The notes below the pieces were generated by a model. It did no database searches, was not told where the DNA came from, and saw nothing but the letters and a program-made list of their open reading frames with translations. The position numbers and the translations under genes were made by a program. Shown piece after piece: positions 43,597 through 52,891 of a DNA stretch of 64,000 bases (its first letter is position 1; the number at the start of each line of letters is the position of its first letter). This DNA is from Rhizobium rhizogenes NBRC 13257 (lineage in GTDB: Bacteria; Pseudomonadota; Alphaproteobacteria; Rhizobiales; Rhizobiaceae): positions 124,001 to 188,000 of the forward strand of contig NZ_BAYX01000009.1 of NCBI RefSeq assembly GCF_000696095.1. Direction: 5' to 3'.

Positions 43597-46479
43597 TCAG
43601 TTGACGGCCGCGAGTTCACGCAGGGCCGCGGCGTCGCGTGCCGAGACGTCGGGATATTCCGAATCGGACCCGACATCGGTGGTGATGCGCCAGGAACGGG
43701 CACATTTGCGACCTTCGGCCAATGCCGGCACGACACTCACCTTGGCGGCATCATCCAGACGGAAGGCATCAGTAGGCCCTTCGCCACCATTGACGGTGAT
43801 GCCGGAGGTGATGCAGATCTCGGCCAGATCCTGCCCTTCCAGCGCCTTCAGAAGCTCCTGATCGGCGACGTAGACAACAGGAGCAGCTTCCAGCGAGGAG
43901 CCGATACGCTTGTCCTTGCGCTCGATTTCCAGAGCACCGGTGACGACGCTGCGCACGGCGCGGATCTTCTTCCACTTCTCGGCCAGCGCCTCGTTCTTCC
44001 ATTCGGCGGGAACGGCGGGGAACTGTTCGAGATGCACCGAGACCGCCGACGGATTGCGCGACAACCAGGCCTCTTCCGTCGTGAACGGCAGCATCGGCGC
44101 AAGCCAAGTCACCATGCAATCGAAGATCGTGCGGATGACGGCAAGGGCCGCGCGGCGGCGCAGGCTCGACGGAGCATCGCAATAAAGCGCATCCTTGCGG
44201 ACATCGAAATAGAAGGCCGAAAGCTCGACATTCGAGAAATCGATGAGGGCGCGGGCGATGCGTTTGAAGTCGAAGGCGTCGTAGCTTTCGCGCACGAGCT
44301 CATCGAGCTCGGCCAGACGGTGCAGCATCAGCTGCTCCAGCTCCGGCATATCGGCGTACGCGATCACCTCGCCCTTGTCGTGCGCCAGCGTGCCGAGCAT
44401 CCAGCGGATGGTGTTGCGCAGCTTGCGATAGGCATCGACATTCGTCTGGATGATGGCCTTGCCGAGACGCTGGTCTTCCCAGTAGTCGGTGGTCATGACC
44501 CACAGGCGCAGGATATCCGCGCCGCTATCCTTCATCACATCCTGCGGCGCTACGACGTTGCCGAGCGACTTCGACTGCTTGCGGCCCTGTTCGTCCATGG
44601 TGAAGCCATGGGTGACGACCGTATCATAGGGCGCACGGCCACGCGTCGCAGCGCTTTCGAGCAGCGACGAATGGAACCAGCCGCGATGCTGGTCGGAGCC
44701 TTCGAGATAGACGTCCGCCGGCCATTTCAGGTCCGGGCGGTCTTCCAGCGTGAAGGTATGGGTCGAGCCCGAGTCGAACCAGACGTCGAGGATATCCATG
44801 ACCTGCGTCCACGGCTCGTTGGCCTTTTCGCCAAGGAAGCGCTCGCGCGCGCCTTCGGCAAACCAGGCGTCAGCCCCTTCCGCGTCGAAAGCTTCGAGGA
44901 TGCGGGCGTTGACGGCATCGTCCTGCAGGATCTCGCCGTCATCGTCGACGAAGATCGCGATCGGCACGCCCCAGGCGCGCTGGCGCGAGAGCACCCAATC
45001 CGGGCGCTGCTCGATCATGGCGCGCAGGCGGTTCTGGCCAGTGGCGGGCACAAAGCGGGTATCGTCGATCGCCTTGAGCGCGCGCGACCGCAGCGTCGTG
45101 CCGTCGGCAAGGTCCTTGTCCATATAGACGAACCATTGCGGCGTGTTGCGGAAGATGACCGGCTTCTTCGAGCGCCAGGAATGCGGATAGGAATGCTTCA
45201 TGCGTCCTCGGGCGAAGAGCGTGTTCGTCTCGATCAGGGCCTTGATGACCAGATCGTTGGCATTGCCCTTCTTGCCGTTGTCGTCCATGACGCGGCCGCC
45301 GTCGAAGCCGGGGGCATCGGCGGTGTAGAAGCCGGCGTCATCGACCGGGAACGGGATACGTGGCGAGATTCCCCGGGCTTCCAGCGCGCGGGCATGGGCC
45401 ATCCAGACGTCAAAGTCCTCGCGGCCGTGGCTCGGTGCGGTGTGCACGAAGCCGGTGCCGGCATCGTCGGTGACGTGATCGCCGTCGAGCAAGGGAACCT
45501 TAAAGTCGTAGCCGAGCGAGGCCAGCGGATGGGCGCAGATGATCGCACCGAAGTCCTCGGCGGTCACGTCGCCCAGACGCTTGTATTGCAGCTTTGCCTT
45601 GGTGAAGGCTTCCTCGGCGAGCTTGTCGGCGAAGACCAGCTTTTCGCCCGGACGCGGACCGAAATCATTGGCGGCTTCCGTCACTTCGTAGAGGCCATAA
45701 GAGACCCGCGACGAATAGGCGATCGCCCGGTTGCCGGGGATCGTCCAGGGGGTCGTGGTCCAGATGACGACGAAGGCGTCGGCAAGTGCTGCCGGACCTT
45801 CGACGACCGGGAACTTCACCCAGATCATGTCGCTCTCGACATCGGCATATTCGACTTCGGCTTCCGCCAGCGCCGTGCGCTCGACCACCGACCACATGAC
45901 CGGCTTCGAACCGCGATAAAGCTGACCGGTCTTGGCGATCTTCAGCAATTCACCGGCGATGCGGGATTCGGCGTGGAAGTTCATCGTCAGGTACGGATTG
46001 TCGAAATCGCCGACGATGCCGAGACGCTTGAACTCCTCGGACTGGATCTTGATCCAGCCGGCGGCAAAGTCACGGCATTCCTGGCGGAATTCGTTGACCG
46101 GAACCTCGTCCTTGTTCTTGCCCTTCTCGCGGTACTTTTCCTCGATCTTCCACTCGATCGGCAGGCCATGGCAATCCCAGCCCGGAACGTAGTTGCTGTC
46201 ATAGCCGCGCATCTGGAACGAGCGGGTGATGACGTCCTTGAGAATCTTGTTCAGCGCGTGGCCGATGTGGATGTTACCGTTGGCATAGGGCGGGCCGTCA
46301 TGCAGCACGAACTTCTCACGGCCGGCAGCCGACGCACGCAGCGCCTTGTAGAGATCCATCTCCTGCCAGCGCTTGACCAGCTCCGGCTCCTTCTGCGGCA
46401 GGCCCGCACGCATCGGGAAATCGGTCTCGGGCAAGTAGAGGGTCTTCGAATAGTCGAGTTTTTCAGCGGTATCGGTCAT
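43597..46479 (-). CDS. ileS: isoleucyl-tRNA synthetase
   Basis: A 960-residue class I synthetase: HIGH at residues 71-74 (GNIHIGHALNK), the editing domain with WTTTPWTIPGNRAI, and KQSKS in place of KMSKS (RKQSKSLGNVVAPQ). In E. coli the C-terminus binds zinc with four Cys; here the matching stretch reads KCARSWRITTDVGSDSEYPD, retaining one Cys, so zinc is not bound there. That change is common in related bacteria. There is no T-box leader. Confidence 0.96.
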   Translation of the reverse strand: MTDTAEKLDYSKTLYLPETDFPMRAGLPQKEPELVKRWQEMDLYKALRASAAGREKFVLHDGPPYANGNIHIGHALNKILKDVITRSFQMRGYDSNYVPGWDCHGLPIEWKIEEKYREKGKNKDEVPVNEFRQECRDFAAGWIKIQSEEFKRLGIVGDFDNPYLTMNFHAESRIAGELLKIAKTGQLYRGSKPVMWSVVERTALAEAEVEYADVESDMIWVKFPVVEGPAALADAFVVIWTTTPWTIPGNRAIAYSSRVSYGLYEVTEAANDFGPRPGEKLVFADKLAEEAFTKAKLQYKRLGDVTAEDFGAIICAHPLASLGYDFKVPLLDGDHVTDDAGTGFVHTAPSHGREDFDVWMAHARALEARGISPRIPFPVDDAGFYTADAPGFDGGRVMDDNGKKGNANDLVIKALIETNTLFARGRMKHSYPHSWRSKKPVIFRNTPQWFVYMDKDLADGTTLRSRALKAIDDTRFVPATGQNRLRAMIEQRPDWVLSRQRAWGVPIAIFVDDDGEILQDDAVNARILEAFDAEGADAWFAEGARERFLGEKANEPWTQVMDILDVWFDSGSTHTFTLEDRPDLKWPADVYLEGSDQHRGWFHSSLLESAATRGRAPYDTVVTHGFTMDEQGRKQSKSLGNVVAPQDVMKDSGADILRLWVMTTDYWEDQRLGKAIIQTNVDAYRKLRNTIRWMLGTLAHDKGEVIAYADMPELEQLMLHRLAELDELVRESYDAFDFKRIARALIDFSNVELSAFYFDVRKDALYCDAPSSLRRRAALAVIRTIFDCMVTWLAPMLPFTTEEAWLSRNPSAVSVHLEQFPAVPAEWKNEALAEKWKKIRAVRSVVTGALEIERKDKRIGSSLEAAPVVYVADQELLKALEGQDLAEICITSGITVNGGEGPTDAFRLDDAAKVSVVPALAEGRKCARSWRITTDVGSDSEYPDVSARDAAALRELAAVN

Positions 46480-46729
46480 GGTTCAGACAATTGCCTCGGC
46501 GTCTCGGGCATATCGCGCCAAGAAGGCGCAGCCATAGGGGGATTTTTTCGGCGGCGGTAGCGCCTCGGGAACGGGCGCCAAGAACCCGGACCTTCCGGCA
46601 GCTTAAAGCGCGCGGAAGGCCGGGCCAATAATTCGTATCGATAGGCTCAGCCGAAATTGGGTCATAATGGGCGGTTCATAAGCGCTTTTTGAGCGGAAAG
46701 GAAGAGGAATCCACCGCCACAAGGCACAG

Positions 46730-46757
46730 AAAAGCCGCGGGCGTTTCCGCCCGCGGC
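46730..46757 (-). terminator. intrinsic terminator after the mctP-like gene
   Basis: GCCGCGGGCG-TTTC-CGCCCGCGGC is a perfect 10-bp stem (46734-46757). On the minus strand TTTTCTG follows. It lies 20 nt beyond the transporter stop. Confidence 0.75.
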
Positions 46758-46777
46758 CGATTGAGGAGCCGGTCCGA

Positions 46778-48253
46778 TCAGGCGCGTGCGGTCGCCCGCG
46801 CCGGCATGACCGCATTGAGGATCACCGACACGACGATATTGGCGGCCAGCGCCAGCAGTCCCGTGTAGACGGTGAAGCTCGTATCTCCGAGGGAGACCAT
46901 GTGCAGCGGCTTCCAGCCGGCATCCCAGACGAGATAGGTGCCGCCGAAGAAGCCGACGACCCAGCCGGCAAGCAGAGCCGGCGCGCGGAACCACTTGGTA
47001 TAGAGGCCGAAGACCAGCGCCGGTAGCGTCTGCAGGATCCAGATGCCGCCGAGCAATTGCAGATCGAGCGCGAACTGCGTCGGCAGAAAGATGATGACGA
47101 GAAGCGCGCCGACCTTGACGACGAGCGAGGTCATTTTGGCGACCTTTGCCTCGCCGGCATCGGAAACCTGCGGATTGATGTAAGCCTTCCAGAAGTTGCG
47201 GGTGAAGAGATTGGCGGCGCCAATGCTCATCACGGCTGCCGGCACCAATGCACCAATCGCGATGGCGGCGAAGGCGAAACCGGCAAACCAGCTGGAGAAC
47301 AGCGACTGGAACAGCGCTGGCACGACATCGTTGGGGCTATCCAACTTCAGGTTCGCCGCGTGGCCCATATAGCCGAGCAGGGCCAGCAGGCCGAGCAGCA
47401 GCGTGTAGGCCGGCAGCATCACCGCGTTCTTGCGGATGGTGTTGCCGCTGTTGGAGGCGAAAATGCCGGTCAGCGTATGCGGATACATGAAGGCAGCAAG
47501 CGCCGAGCCGAGCGCCAGCGTCGCATAGGCGACATACTGGTTGCCGCCGAGCACCAGGCTGCCAGCCCCCTTGGCCTGGAAAGCGGCATCGGCGGAGGCG
47601 AAGACGTTGGCGTAGCCGCCGAGCTTGGCCGGGATGAGCGCAATGGCCGCGATCACCACGATGTAGATCATGATGTCCTTGACGAAGGCGATCAGCGCCG
47701 GGGCGCGAAGGCCGGCCGAATAGGTGTAAAGCGCCAGGATGATGAAGGCGACGGCGAGCGGGAATTCGCCATGAAGCCCCAGCGCCTTGAACACTGCCGT
47801 CATGCCGACGAGCTGCAGGGCGATATAGGGCATGGTGGCGATGACGCCGGTCGCGGCAACCGCCAGCTCGAGCGCCCGCGAACCATATTGGCCATGCACG
47901 ACATCGCCCGCCGTGACGTAGCCATGATCCTTCGCCCGCCTCCAGAGAAGCGGCATCACCATGAACACGAAGGGATAGACGACGATCGTATAGGGCAGCG
48001 CGAAGAAGCCATAGGCACCGACCGTGTAAACCAGGGCCGGAACTGCAATGACGGTATAGGCGGTATAAAAATCGCCGCCGACGAGGAACCAGGTGATCCA
48101 GGTGCCGAAGCTGCGGCCGCCAAGGCCCCATTCGTCGATATGGGCAAGGGTCTTCGGCCTGCGCCAACGCGCGGCAACAAAGCCCATGACGGTTACCAGC
48201 ACCATGAAGAAGATGAAGACGGCAAGTGCCGTCGGGTCGATATTAGTCATCAT
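46778..48253 (-). CDS. mctP: MctP-like monocarboxylate:cation symporter
   Basis: A 491-residue SSS-family (sodium:solute symporter) protein with about 13 membrane helices; motifs include GGRSFGTWITWFLVGGDFYTA and YSAGLRAPALIAFVKDIMI. R. leguminosarum MctP carries lactate, pyruvate, acetate, propionate and alanine and needs the MctSR two-component system; I assign by the same gene set. Either of two adjacent ATG codons (48253 or 48250) may be used, both overlapping the DUF3311 gene. The cation has not been settled by sequence. Confidence 0.85.
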   Translation of the reverse strand: MMTNIDPTALAVFIFFMVLVTVMGFVAARWRRPKTLAHIDEWGLGGRSFGTWITWFLVGGDFYTAYTVIAVPALVYTVGAYGFFALPYTIVVYPFVFMVMPLLWRRAKDHGYVTAGDVVHGQYGSRALELAVAATGVIATMPYIALQLVGMTAVFKALGLHGEFPLAVAFIILALYTYSAGLRAPALIAFVKDIMIYIVVIAAIALIPAKLGGYANVFASADAAFQAKGAGSLVLGGNQYVAYATLALGSALAAFMYPHTLTGIFASNSGNTIRKNAVMLPAYTLLLGLLALLGYMGHAANLKLDSPNDVVPALFQSLFSSWFAGFAFAAIAIGALVPAAVMSIGAANLFTRNFWKAYINPQVSDAGEAKVAKMTSLVVKVGALLVIIFLPTQFALDLQLLGGIWILQTLPALVFGLYTKWFRAPALLAGWVVGFFGGTYLVWDAGWKPLHMVSLGDTSFTVYTGLLALAANIVVSVILNAVMPARATARA

Positions 48254-48440
48254 GGCGCATGCTCCGGTAGGCGATCCAGGTCAGGAAAGCGGTGATGGGC
48301 ACCCAGGCAAGCTGGTACCAATAGAAGAAGGGGAAACCGAAGAGAACCGGATCATGACTGTTATAGAAGGGGACCCAGAGCAGGCCGATATAGGGAATGA
48401 CGAGCAGCCAGCAGGCCGCCGTCCCAAAGCGTTTATCCAT
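48243..48440 (-). CDS. DUF3311 small membrane protein
   Basis: A 65-residue protein with two membrane helices (LLVIPYIGLLWVPFYNS and WVPITAFLTWIAY). DUF3311 genes typically lie just before SSS carriers of short organic acids and are proposed to be accessory subunits. The ATG at 48440 follows GGGAGG, and the stop overlaps the start of the carrier gene by about 10 nt, so translation is coupled. Confidence 0.85.
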   Translation of the reverse strand: MDKRFGTAACWLLVIPYIGLLWVPFYNSHDPVLFGFPFFYWYQLAWVPITAFLTWIAYRSMRHDD

Positions 48441-48629
48441 TTCCGATACCTCCCAAGCGGTGCGCAGGCGCCGCCTCGTTGCAGTTGTCAGAGTGGAAGG
48501 CGGTGCGTCGGGCCGTGATAGCAGTATGGAATACTGGCGCGCCGAAGCCAATGCGCTTCTGGCTATGCGGAAACGGACTGACGGATGTAAATTCCTCCCG
48601 GCGGCGGCCATCGGCCAGCCGCTGGTGAA

Positions 48630-48658
48630 GTCCTAGGGCGAGCCTGCCGCTTGGACAA
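48630..48658 (-). promoter_or_regulatory. weak candidate promoter of DUF3311-mctP
   Basis: On the minus strand TTGTCC (48658-48653) and TAGGAC (48635-48630) are separated by 17 nt. The poor -10 fits an activator-dependent promoter, but it is a weak match. Confidence 0.3.
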
Positions 48659-48686
48659 GATAGTCTCACATGCGAAGTACCGAGGC

Positions 48687-48704
48687 CTACCCATTAGTGG
48701 GTAG
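48687..48704. promoter_or_regulatory. NarL-like 7-2-7 inverted repeat upstream of DUF3311-mctP
   Basis: TACCCAT-TA-GTGGGTA (48688-48703), within the perfect palindrome CTACCCA-TTAG-TGGGTAG. NarL-type regulators bind paired heptamers of type TACYNMT in 7-2-7 arrangement; here only one position departs. It is centred about 70 nt before the candidate start at 48623, a usual position for activators. The adjacent NarL/FixJ-type regulator is the obvious candidate binder; this is inferred. Confidence 0.5.
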
Positions 48705-48713
48705 AGACGACCA

Positions 48714-49355
48714 CTAGACCACTCTCGTCGCGATCCCGTGGTCAAGGGCGTAGCGGATCAGCCCGGCTGTCGTTGCGATGCCGAGCTTCCTCTTCAAATT
48801 CTTGCGATGCGTTTCGGCCGTCGCAGGCGTGATCCCGAGCTCTTCGGCAATCTCGCGATTGCTCCTGCCTGTGACGATCAAACCCAGAATGTGATGCTCA
48901 CGCGGCGTAAGAGGGCTGGCTTCCATTCCTGCCTCGTCCGCCATCAATATGTCGCGAACACCCGACGAAAAATAAGTTCCGCCACTCGCCACGGTCTCAA
49001 TCGCGCAGACGACTTCGTCCGTCGACACGTCCTTGAGAATATATCCGACTGCACCGTGCATGATCGACGAGGAGATGTATTCGCGGCTATCGTGCATGGA
49101 CAGCATCACGATCCGCGTATCCGGAAGCTCGCGACGAAACAGTTCGATGGCATCAATACCGCTGAGCTTCGGCATGTTGATATCCATCAAAGTCACTTGT
49201 GGGCGCCTCTGTCGCGCTATCTCCAAGCCGATTTGCGCAAGGCTTGCCGTACCAACCACCTCGATATGGTCAAAGGTCTCGAGCACAGCTTTCAGTCCAT
49301 CGAGCACCACGGGGTGATTGTCGATCAGGAGAACGCTGATCCTGTCTCTTGTCAT
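48714..49355 (-). CDS. mctR: NarL/FixJ-type response regulator (MctR-like)
   Basis: A 213-residue response regulator. Receiver domain (1-120): acidic pocket D12 in LLIDNHP, phosphoacceptor D58 in LMDINMP, and the lysine of YILKDVS. C-terminal LuxR HTH (about 148-205): LTPREHHILGLIVTGRSNRE, IAEELGITPATAETHRKNLK. Its start overlaps the kinase gene by ATGA, so the two are cotranslated. It probably turns on the carrier operon upon substrate sensing. Confidence 0.87.
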   Translation of the reverse strand: MTRDRISVLLIDNHPVVLDGLKAVLETFDHIEVVGTASLAQIGLEIARQRRPQVTLMDINMPKLSGIDAIELFRRELPDTRIVMLSMHDSREYISSSIMHGAVGYILKDVSTDEVVCAIETVASGGTYFSSGVRDILMADEAGMEASPLTPREHHILGLIVTGRSNREIAEELGITPATAETHRKNLKRKLGIATTAGLIRYALDHGIATRVV

Positions 49356-50728
49356 GCGGCATCCACCCTTGTGCCCGGCGCAGCATTGGCCGATTTTGGC
49401 AACATCGCCGTCAGTGTCGTGCCGTCAGCCGTGCTTTGAACGAGAAGGAGACCATGGAAATGCGCCATGCGTTCCTGCATGTTCCTCAGCCCAAGCCCTC
49501 CCTCGCCTTCTCCCGCAGCCTCAAAGCCCGTGCCATTGTCCGAAATCCTCAAGCGTGCACGCCCCCGCTCACTCCAAAGTTTGATCGCGAGAAGCGTCGC
49601 GCCGGAATGACGTTCGACATTGTTCAAAGCCTCCTGTGCGACACGGTAGAGTGCGGTGCTGGCTTCTGGCTTTAACATGCTGGAGAAGCCCGCGGATTCG
49701 ATCTCCGTTGCAATCCCGGTCCGCTCGGCGAAATTGTCCGCGAGCGCGGTCAGTGCCGCTGTCAAGCCGAGATCATCGAGCACGCGGGGGCGAAGATCAT
49801 GCGAAAGCCGCCTGATGTCCTTGATCGCGCTGTTGAGGGCATCCACCCCCTTCTCGATCGTCGTGGCAGCATCGTCAGCCTGGGCCCTGACCTTGCGGCT
49901 GGCGAGATCCATGACGTAGCGCACTCCGAGGAGATTCTGCGACACACCGTCGTGCAATTCGCGGGCAAGACGTGCGCGCTCCTCCTCCTGGGTATCGATC
50001 ACCCTTTGCGTCAGCTCCTTGAGCCGGCTATCGGCCATCCGCCGCTCGCGGAATGTCAGCAGCATGCAGGTCGTGAAAACGACCAGAACGGCAGGAACGG
50101 CAATCAGCGTGACGACGATGAAGGTTCTTCTTATATTTGCCCGCATGCCGGCATTGGCCGCCGCAGTCTGAGTGAAAATATCGTCCAGATAGACGCCGGT
50201 TCCGACAACCCAGTGCCATTTATCAAGGCTGACCACAAATGACAGTTTATCGGCCATACGGCCGGTGGAAGGCTTCTCCCATTTGTATTGGTGCAGACCA
50301 CCGCCCCCTTTGGCCGTCTTGATGAGTTCGGCGATGACCTTGTCACCGTCCGGATCGGTCAAATCAAGCCAATTGCGCCCGTTGCGAAAACCCTCGCGCG
50401 GGTGGACGACATTGTTTCCGTCATAGTCGTAGACGAAAAAATATCCGTCCGCACCGTAATCAAGTGACGTCAGGATCGCCGCAACCTTGTCCTTCGCCGC
50501 CTGGTCGTCCGGCTTTGCGTCCCGATAGATCACCTGGATGGCCGACACAGCGAGGTTTGTAAGGTTGACGATTTCCGCCTCTTTCGCCTTCAGCATGTTT
50601 TGTTCGAACGTCTCGATATTGCTCCTGGTGAGGTTGGCCGATTGCCAGGTAATGAAGGCGGTAATAGCCAGGATAGAAAAAACGAGAGGTACGAGCGCAA
50701 GCGCGATGATCTGGTGGCGCAGTGTCAA
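49352..50728 (-). CDS. mctS: Cache-domain sensor histidine kinase (MctS-like)
   Basis: A 458-residue membrane kinase: helix at about 5-28, periplasmic single Cache domain (about 40-190; YGADGYFFVYDYDGNNVVHP is typical), second helix at about 200-225, HisKA_3 with ARELHDGVSQNL (phospho-His 259), and HATPase with ALNNVERHSGA and ISDNGTGF. Cache domains of this type bind small carboxylates. Start is the TTG at 50728, 8 nt after GGAGG; the GTG at 50755 lacks this. It is paired with the response regulator that overlaps it. Confidence 0.87.
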   Translation of the reverse strand: MTLRHQIIALALVPLVFSILAITAFITWQSANLTRSNIETFEQNMLKAKEAEIVNLTNLAVSAIQVIYRDAKPDDQAAKDKVAAILTSLDYGADGYFFVYDYDGNNVVHPREGFRNGRNWLDLTDPDGDKVIAELIKTAKGGGGLHQYKWEKPSTGRMADKLSFVVSLDKWHWVVGTGVYLDDIFTQTAAANAGMRANIRRTFIVVTLIAVPAVLVVFTTCMLLTFRERRMADSRLKELTQRVIDTQEEERARLARELHDGVSQNLLGVRYVMDLASRKVRAQADDAATTIEKGVDALNSAIKDIRRLSHDLRPRVLDDLGLTAALTALADNFAERTGIATEIESAGFSSMLKPEASTALYRVAQEALNNVERHSGATLLAIKLWSERGRARLRISDNGTGFEAAGEGEGGLGLRNMQERMAHFHGLLLVQSTADGTTLTAMLPKSANAAPGTRVDAA

Positions 50729-50939
50729 CGATTGTTCCTCCCAAGAACCGGCCACGAACCATGACCCGTGTCGGACACGAATTCAACAGCCCGTCAGCGG
50801 CGTTGCATGCACGCCCGAAATCGAGCGTAGAGCCAAGCCGCACGGACAATGACAAAGGGCGGAAAACGATGACGGTTGGCTCAAGGCAAAAAACTGCGGC
50901 TTCGCGGTAAACTTTACCCACCCAACCCTTTGCGCAACG

Positions 50940-51923
50940 TCAGGAAAAGGCGATGGCCCGGTCGATGTCGCCGAGCGGACGGACGCCGGCGAGCAGTGCC
51001 CTCGCCTCTTCTTCGTCCTTCCTGATCTGCGCCACCAGCGGATCGAGGCCGTCGAACTTCAGTTCGGGGCGGAGATAGCCGAAGAAGGAAACGGAACAGA
51101 TCTGGCCGTAGAGATCGCCGCTGAAGTCGAAGACGAAGGTTTCGAGCAGCGGCGCGCCATTGTCGGTCACGGTCGGACGCCGACCATAGCTGGCGACGGC
51201 ATCGCGGATGATCCCATCGGCGGCGCGGAAGCGCACGGCGTAGATGCCGGGTTTCAGCTCCACTTCGGGCGGCAGCCGCATGTTTGCAGTCGGGAAGCCG
51301 AGCGTGCGGCCAAGCTGTTCGCCGCCGATCACTTCGGCCTCGACCGTATAGCGATAACCAAGCAGGCCGGCGGCCTCGGCCACCTCCCCTTCGGTGAGCA
51401 ATGTCCGGATGCGGCTCGACGAGACCACGTCGGCATTTTCATCGCGGAAGGCGTCGATCAGCGTCACGCCGAAACCATGCTTGCTGCCGGCGTTCATCAG
51501 GAAGGCCGGGCCGCCCTGACGATCATGGCCGAAATGGAAATCGAAGCCGGTAACGACTTCGGACGCATGCAACCAGTCGATCAGGATCGAATGGACGAAC
51601 TCATCAGCGGAACGCTGCGAAAAGGCCCGATCGAAAGGATATTCGATGACGGCGTTGAAACCCATTGCCTCAAGCAAGCGCGCCTTCAGCGGCGCGGGCG
51701 TCACGCGGAAAACCGGATGATCGGGCTTGAAGACGGTGCGCGGATGCGGCTCGAAGGTCAGCACCAGAGCCGGCACGCCGCGCTCCCGGGCGATCTCCAG
51801 CGCGCGATCGAGCACGGATTGATGGCCGCGATGCACGCCGTCGAAATTGCCGATGGCGATGACGCCGCCCTTCAGAGTGTCGGGCAGCGGCTCGCGGGTT
51901 TCGTTGCGATGGAAAACGGTCAT
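50940..51923 (-). CDS. ribF: bifunctional riboflavin kinase/FAD synthetase
   Basis: A 327-residue enzyme making FMN and then FAD. The N-terminal nucleotidyltransferase domain has AIGNFDGVHRGHQ and the SSSRIRTLL block; the C-terminal riboflavin kinase domain has GRTLGFPTANMRLP. It lies downstream of the TIGR01459 HAD gene with 15 nt between them. No FMN riboswitch was seen. Confidence 0.95.
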   Translation of the reverse strand: MTVFHRNETREPLPDTLKGGVIAIGNFDGVHRGHQSVLDRALEIARERGVPALVLTFEPHPRTVFKPDHPVFRVTPAPLKARLLEAMGFNAVIEYPFDRAFSQRSADEFVHSILIDWLHASEVVTGFDFHFGHDRQGGPAFLMNAGSKHGFGVTLIDAFRDENADVVSSSRIRTLLTEGEVAEAAGLLGYRYTVEAEVIGGEQLGRTLGFPTANMRLPPEVELKPGIYAVRFRAADGIIRDAVASYGRRPTVTDNGAPLLETFVFDFSGDLYGQICSVSFFGYLRPELKFDGLDPLVAQIRKDEEEARALLAGVRPLGDIDRAIAFS

Positions 51924-51938
51924 CGGCTACCACTCTCC

Positions 51939-52787
51939 TCAGACAAGGCGCGGCATCCACCACTTCGGCGACGCCTGTTCGCGCGCCAGAAAGGCGCCAA
52001 GCGCTGCCTCGTCGGTGTGACCGTCGACGACATATTCGCGGGCATGAATGCCATGGCTGATATAAAGAAGATCGAGACCATAATCGAGCGCGCCGCGCAC
52101 GTCGGTCGGCATGCCATCGCCGATAGCAACGACGCGCGACAGCGGGAACTCGCCACGCACTTCGCGGGCGGCTGCGATCGAAGCATCGTAGATCGGCTGA
52201 TGCGGCTTGCCGGCAATCCGCGTCTCGCCGCCAAGGCGGTCGTAGTAAGCAGCCATGGCGCCGGCGCAAGGGATCATGCGGTGACCGCGCTCGACCACGA
52301 GATCAGGATTGGCGCAGATCAACGGCACCTTGCGCGCCGCCCAGGCTGTCAACATGTCGGTGTAGTCGTCGGGCGTCTCGGTCTCGTCATCGAAGAAGCC
52401 GGTGCAGACGATGCTCTCGGCCTCCTCAGCCTCCACGCGCACCACGTCCAGCCCCTCGAGAATGCCGGTGTCGCGCTCGGGACCGAGCAGGAAGACCTTC
52501 TTCGGTCCCTCAGCGATTAGCCGGCGGGTGACGTCGCCGGAGGTAACGATGCGGTCATAGGCGCTGTCGGGAATGCCGATCTGGCGCAACTGCTCGACCA
52601 CTTTGGGTGCCACGCGGGGGGAATTGGTGATGAGGACGACCGTCAGGCCCTCATCGCGTGCGGCTTGCAAAGCAGCCGGCGCGTCCGGATAGGCGGAGAC
52701 GCCATTGTGCAGCACACCCCAGACATCGCAGAGCGCGACATCATAATGTCCGCCGATCTCGCGAAAGCTTTCGATACGCTTGCCCAT
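51939..52787 (-). CDS. TIGR01459-type HAD hydrolase
   Basis: A 282-residue HAD hydrolase of the NagD/class IIA type: LCDVWGVLHNG (nucleophile Asp), ITNSPR, IAGKPHQPIYDAS and AIGDGMPTDVRGA. The cap is the alpha/beta NagD type. The group is found next to ribF in many alphaproteobacteria. I prefer the ATG at 52787 (GAGG, 5 nt) to the upstream frame. The substrate is unknown, probably a phosphorylated metabolite. Confidence 0.87.
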   Translation of the reverse strand: MGKRIESFREIGGHYDVALCDVWGVLHNGVSAYPDAPAALQAARDEGLTVVLITNSPRVAPKVVEQLRQIGIPDSAYDRIVTSGDVTRRLIAEGPKKVFLLGPERDTGILEGLDVVRVEAEEAESIVCTGFFDDETETPDDYTDMLTAWAARKVPLICANPDLVVERGHRMIPCAGAMAAYYDRLGGETRIAGKPHQPIYDASIAAAREVRGEFPLSRVVAIGDGMPTDVRGALDYGLDLLYISHGIHAREYVVDGHTDEAALGAFLAREQASPKWWMPRLV

Positions 52788-52891
52788 GCAGTCCTCGCAC
52801 TCAAAGAAATCACGGGCTGACATCGCAAACCGGCCGGCAAATTACAAGAGCGCAGCACAGGTTTTTGCATTGCCCACGCGCCGCATGCGCT

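Noticed and set aside
44032..46560. 842-codon plus-strand frame opposite ileS
   Set aside because: Antisense shadow; ileS motifs are unambiguous.
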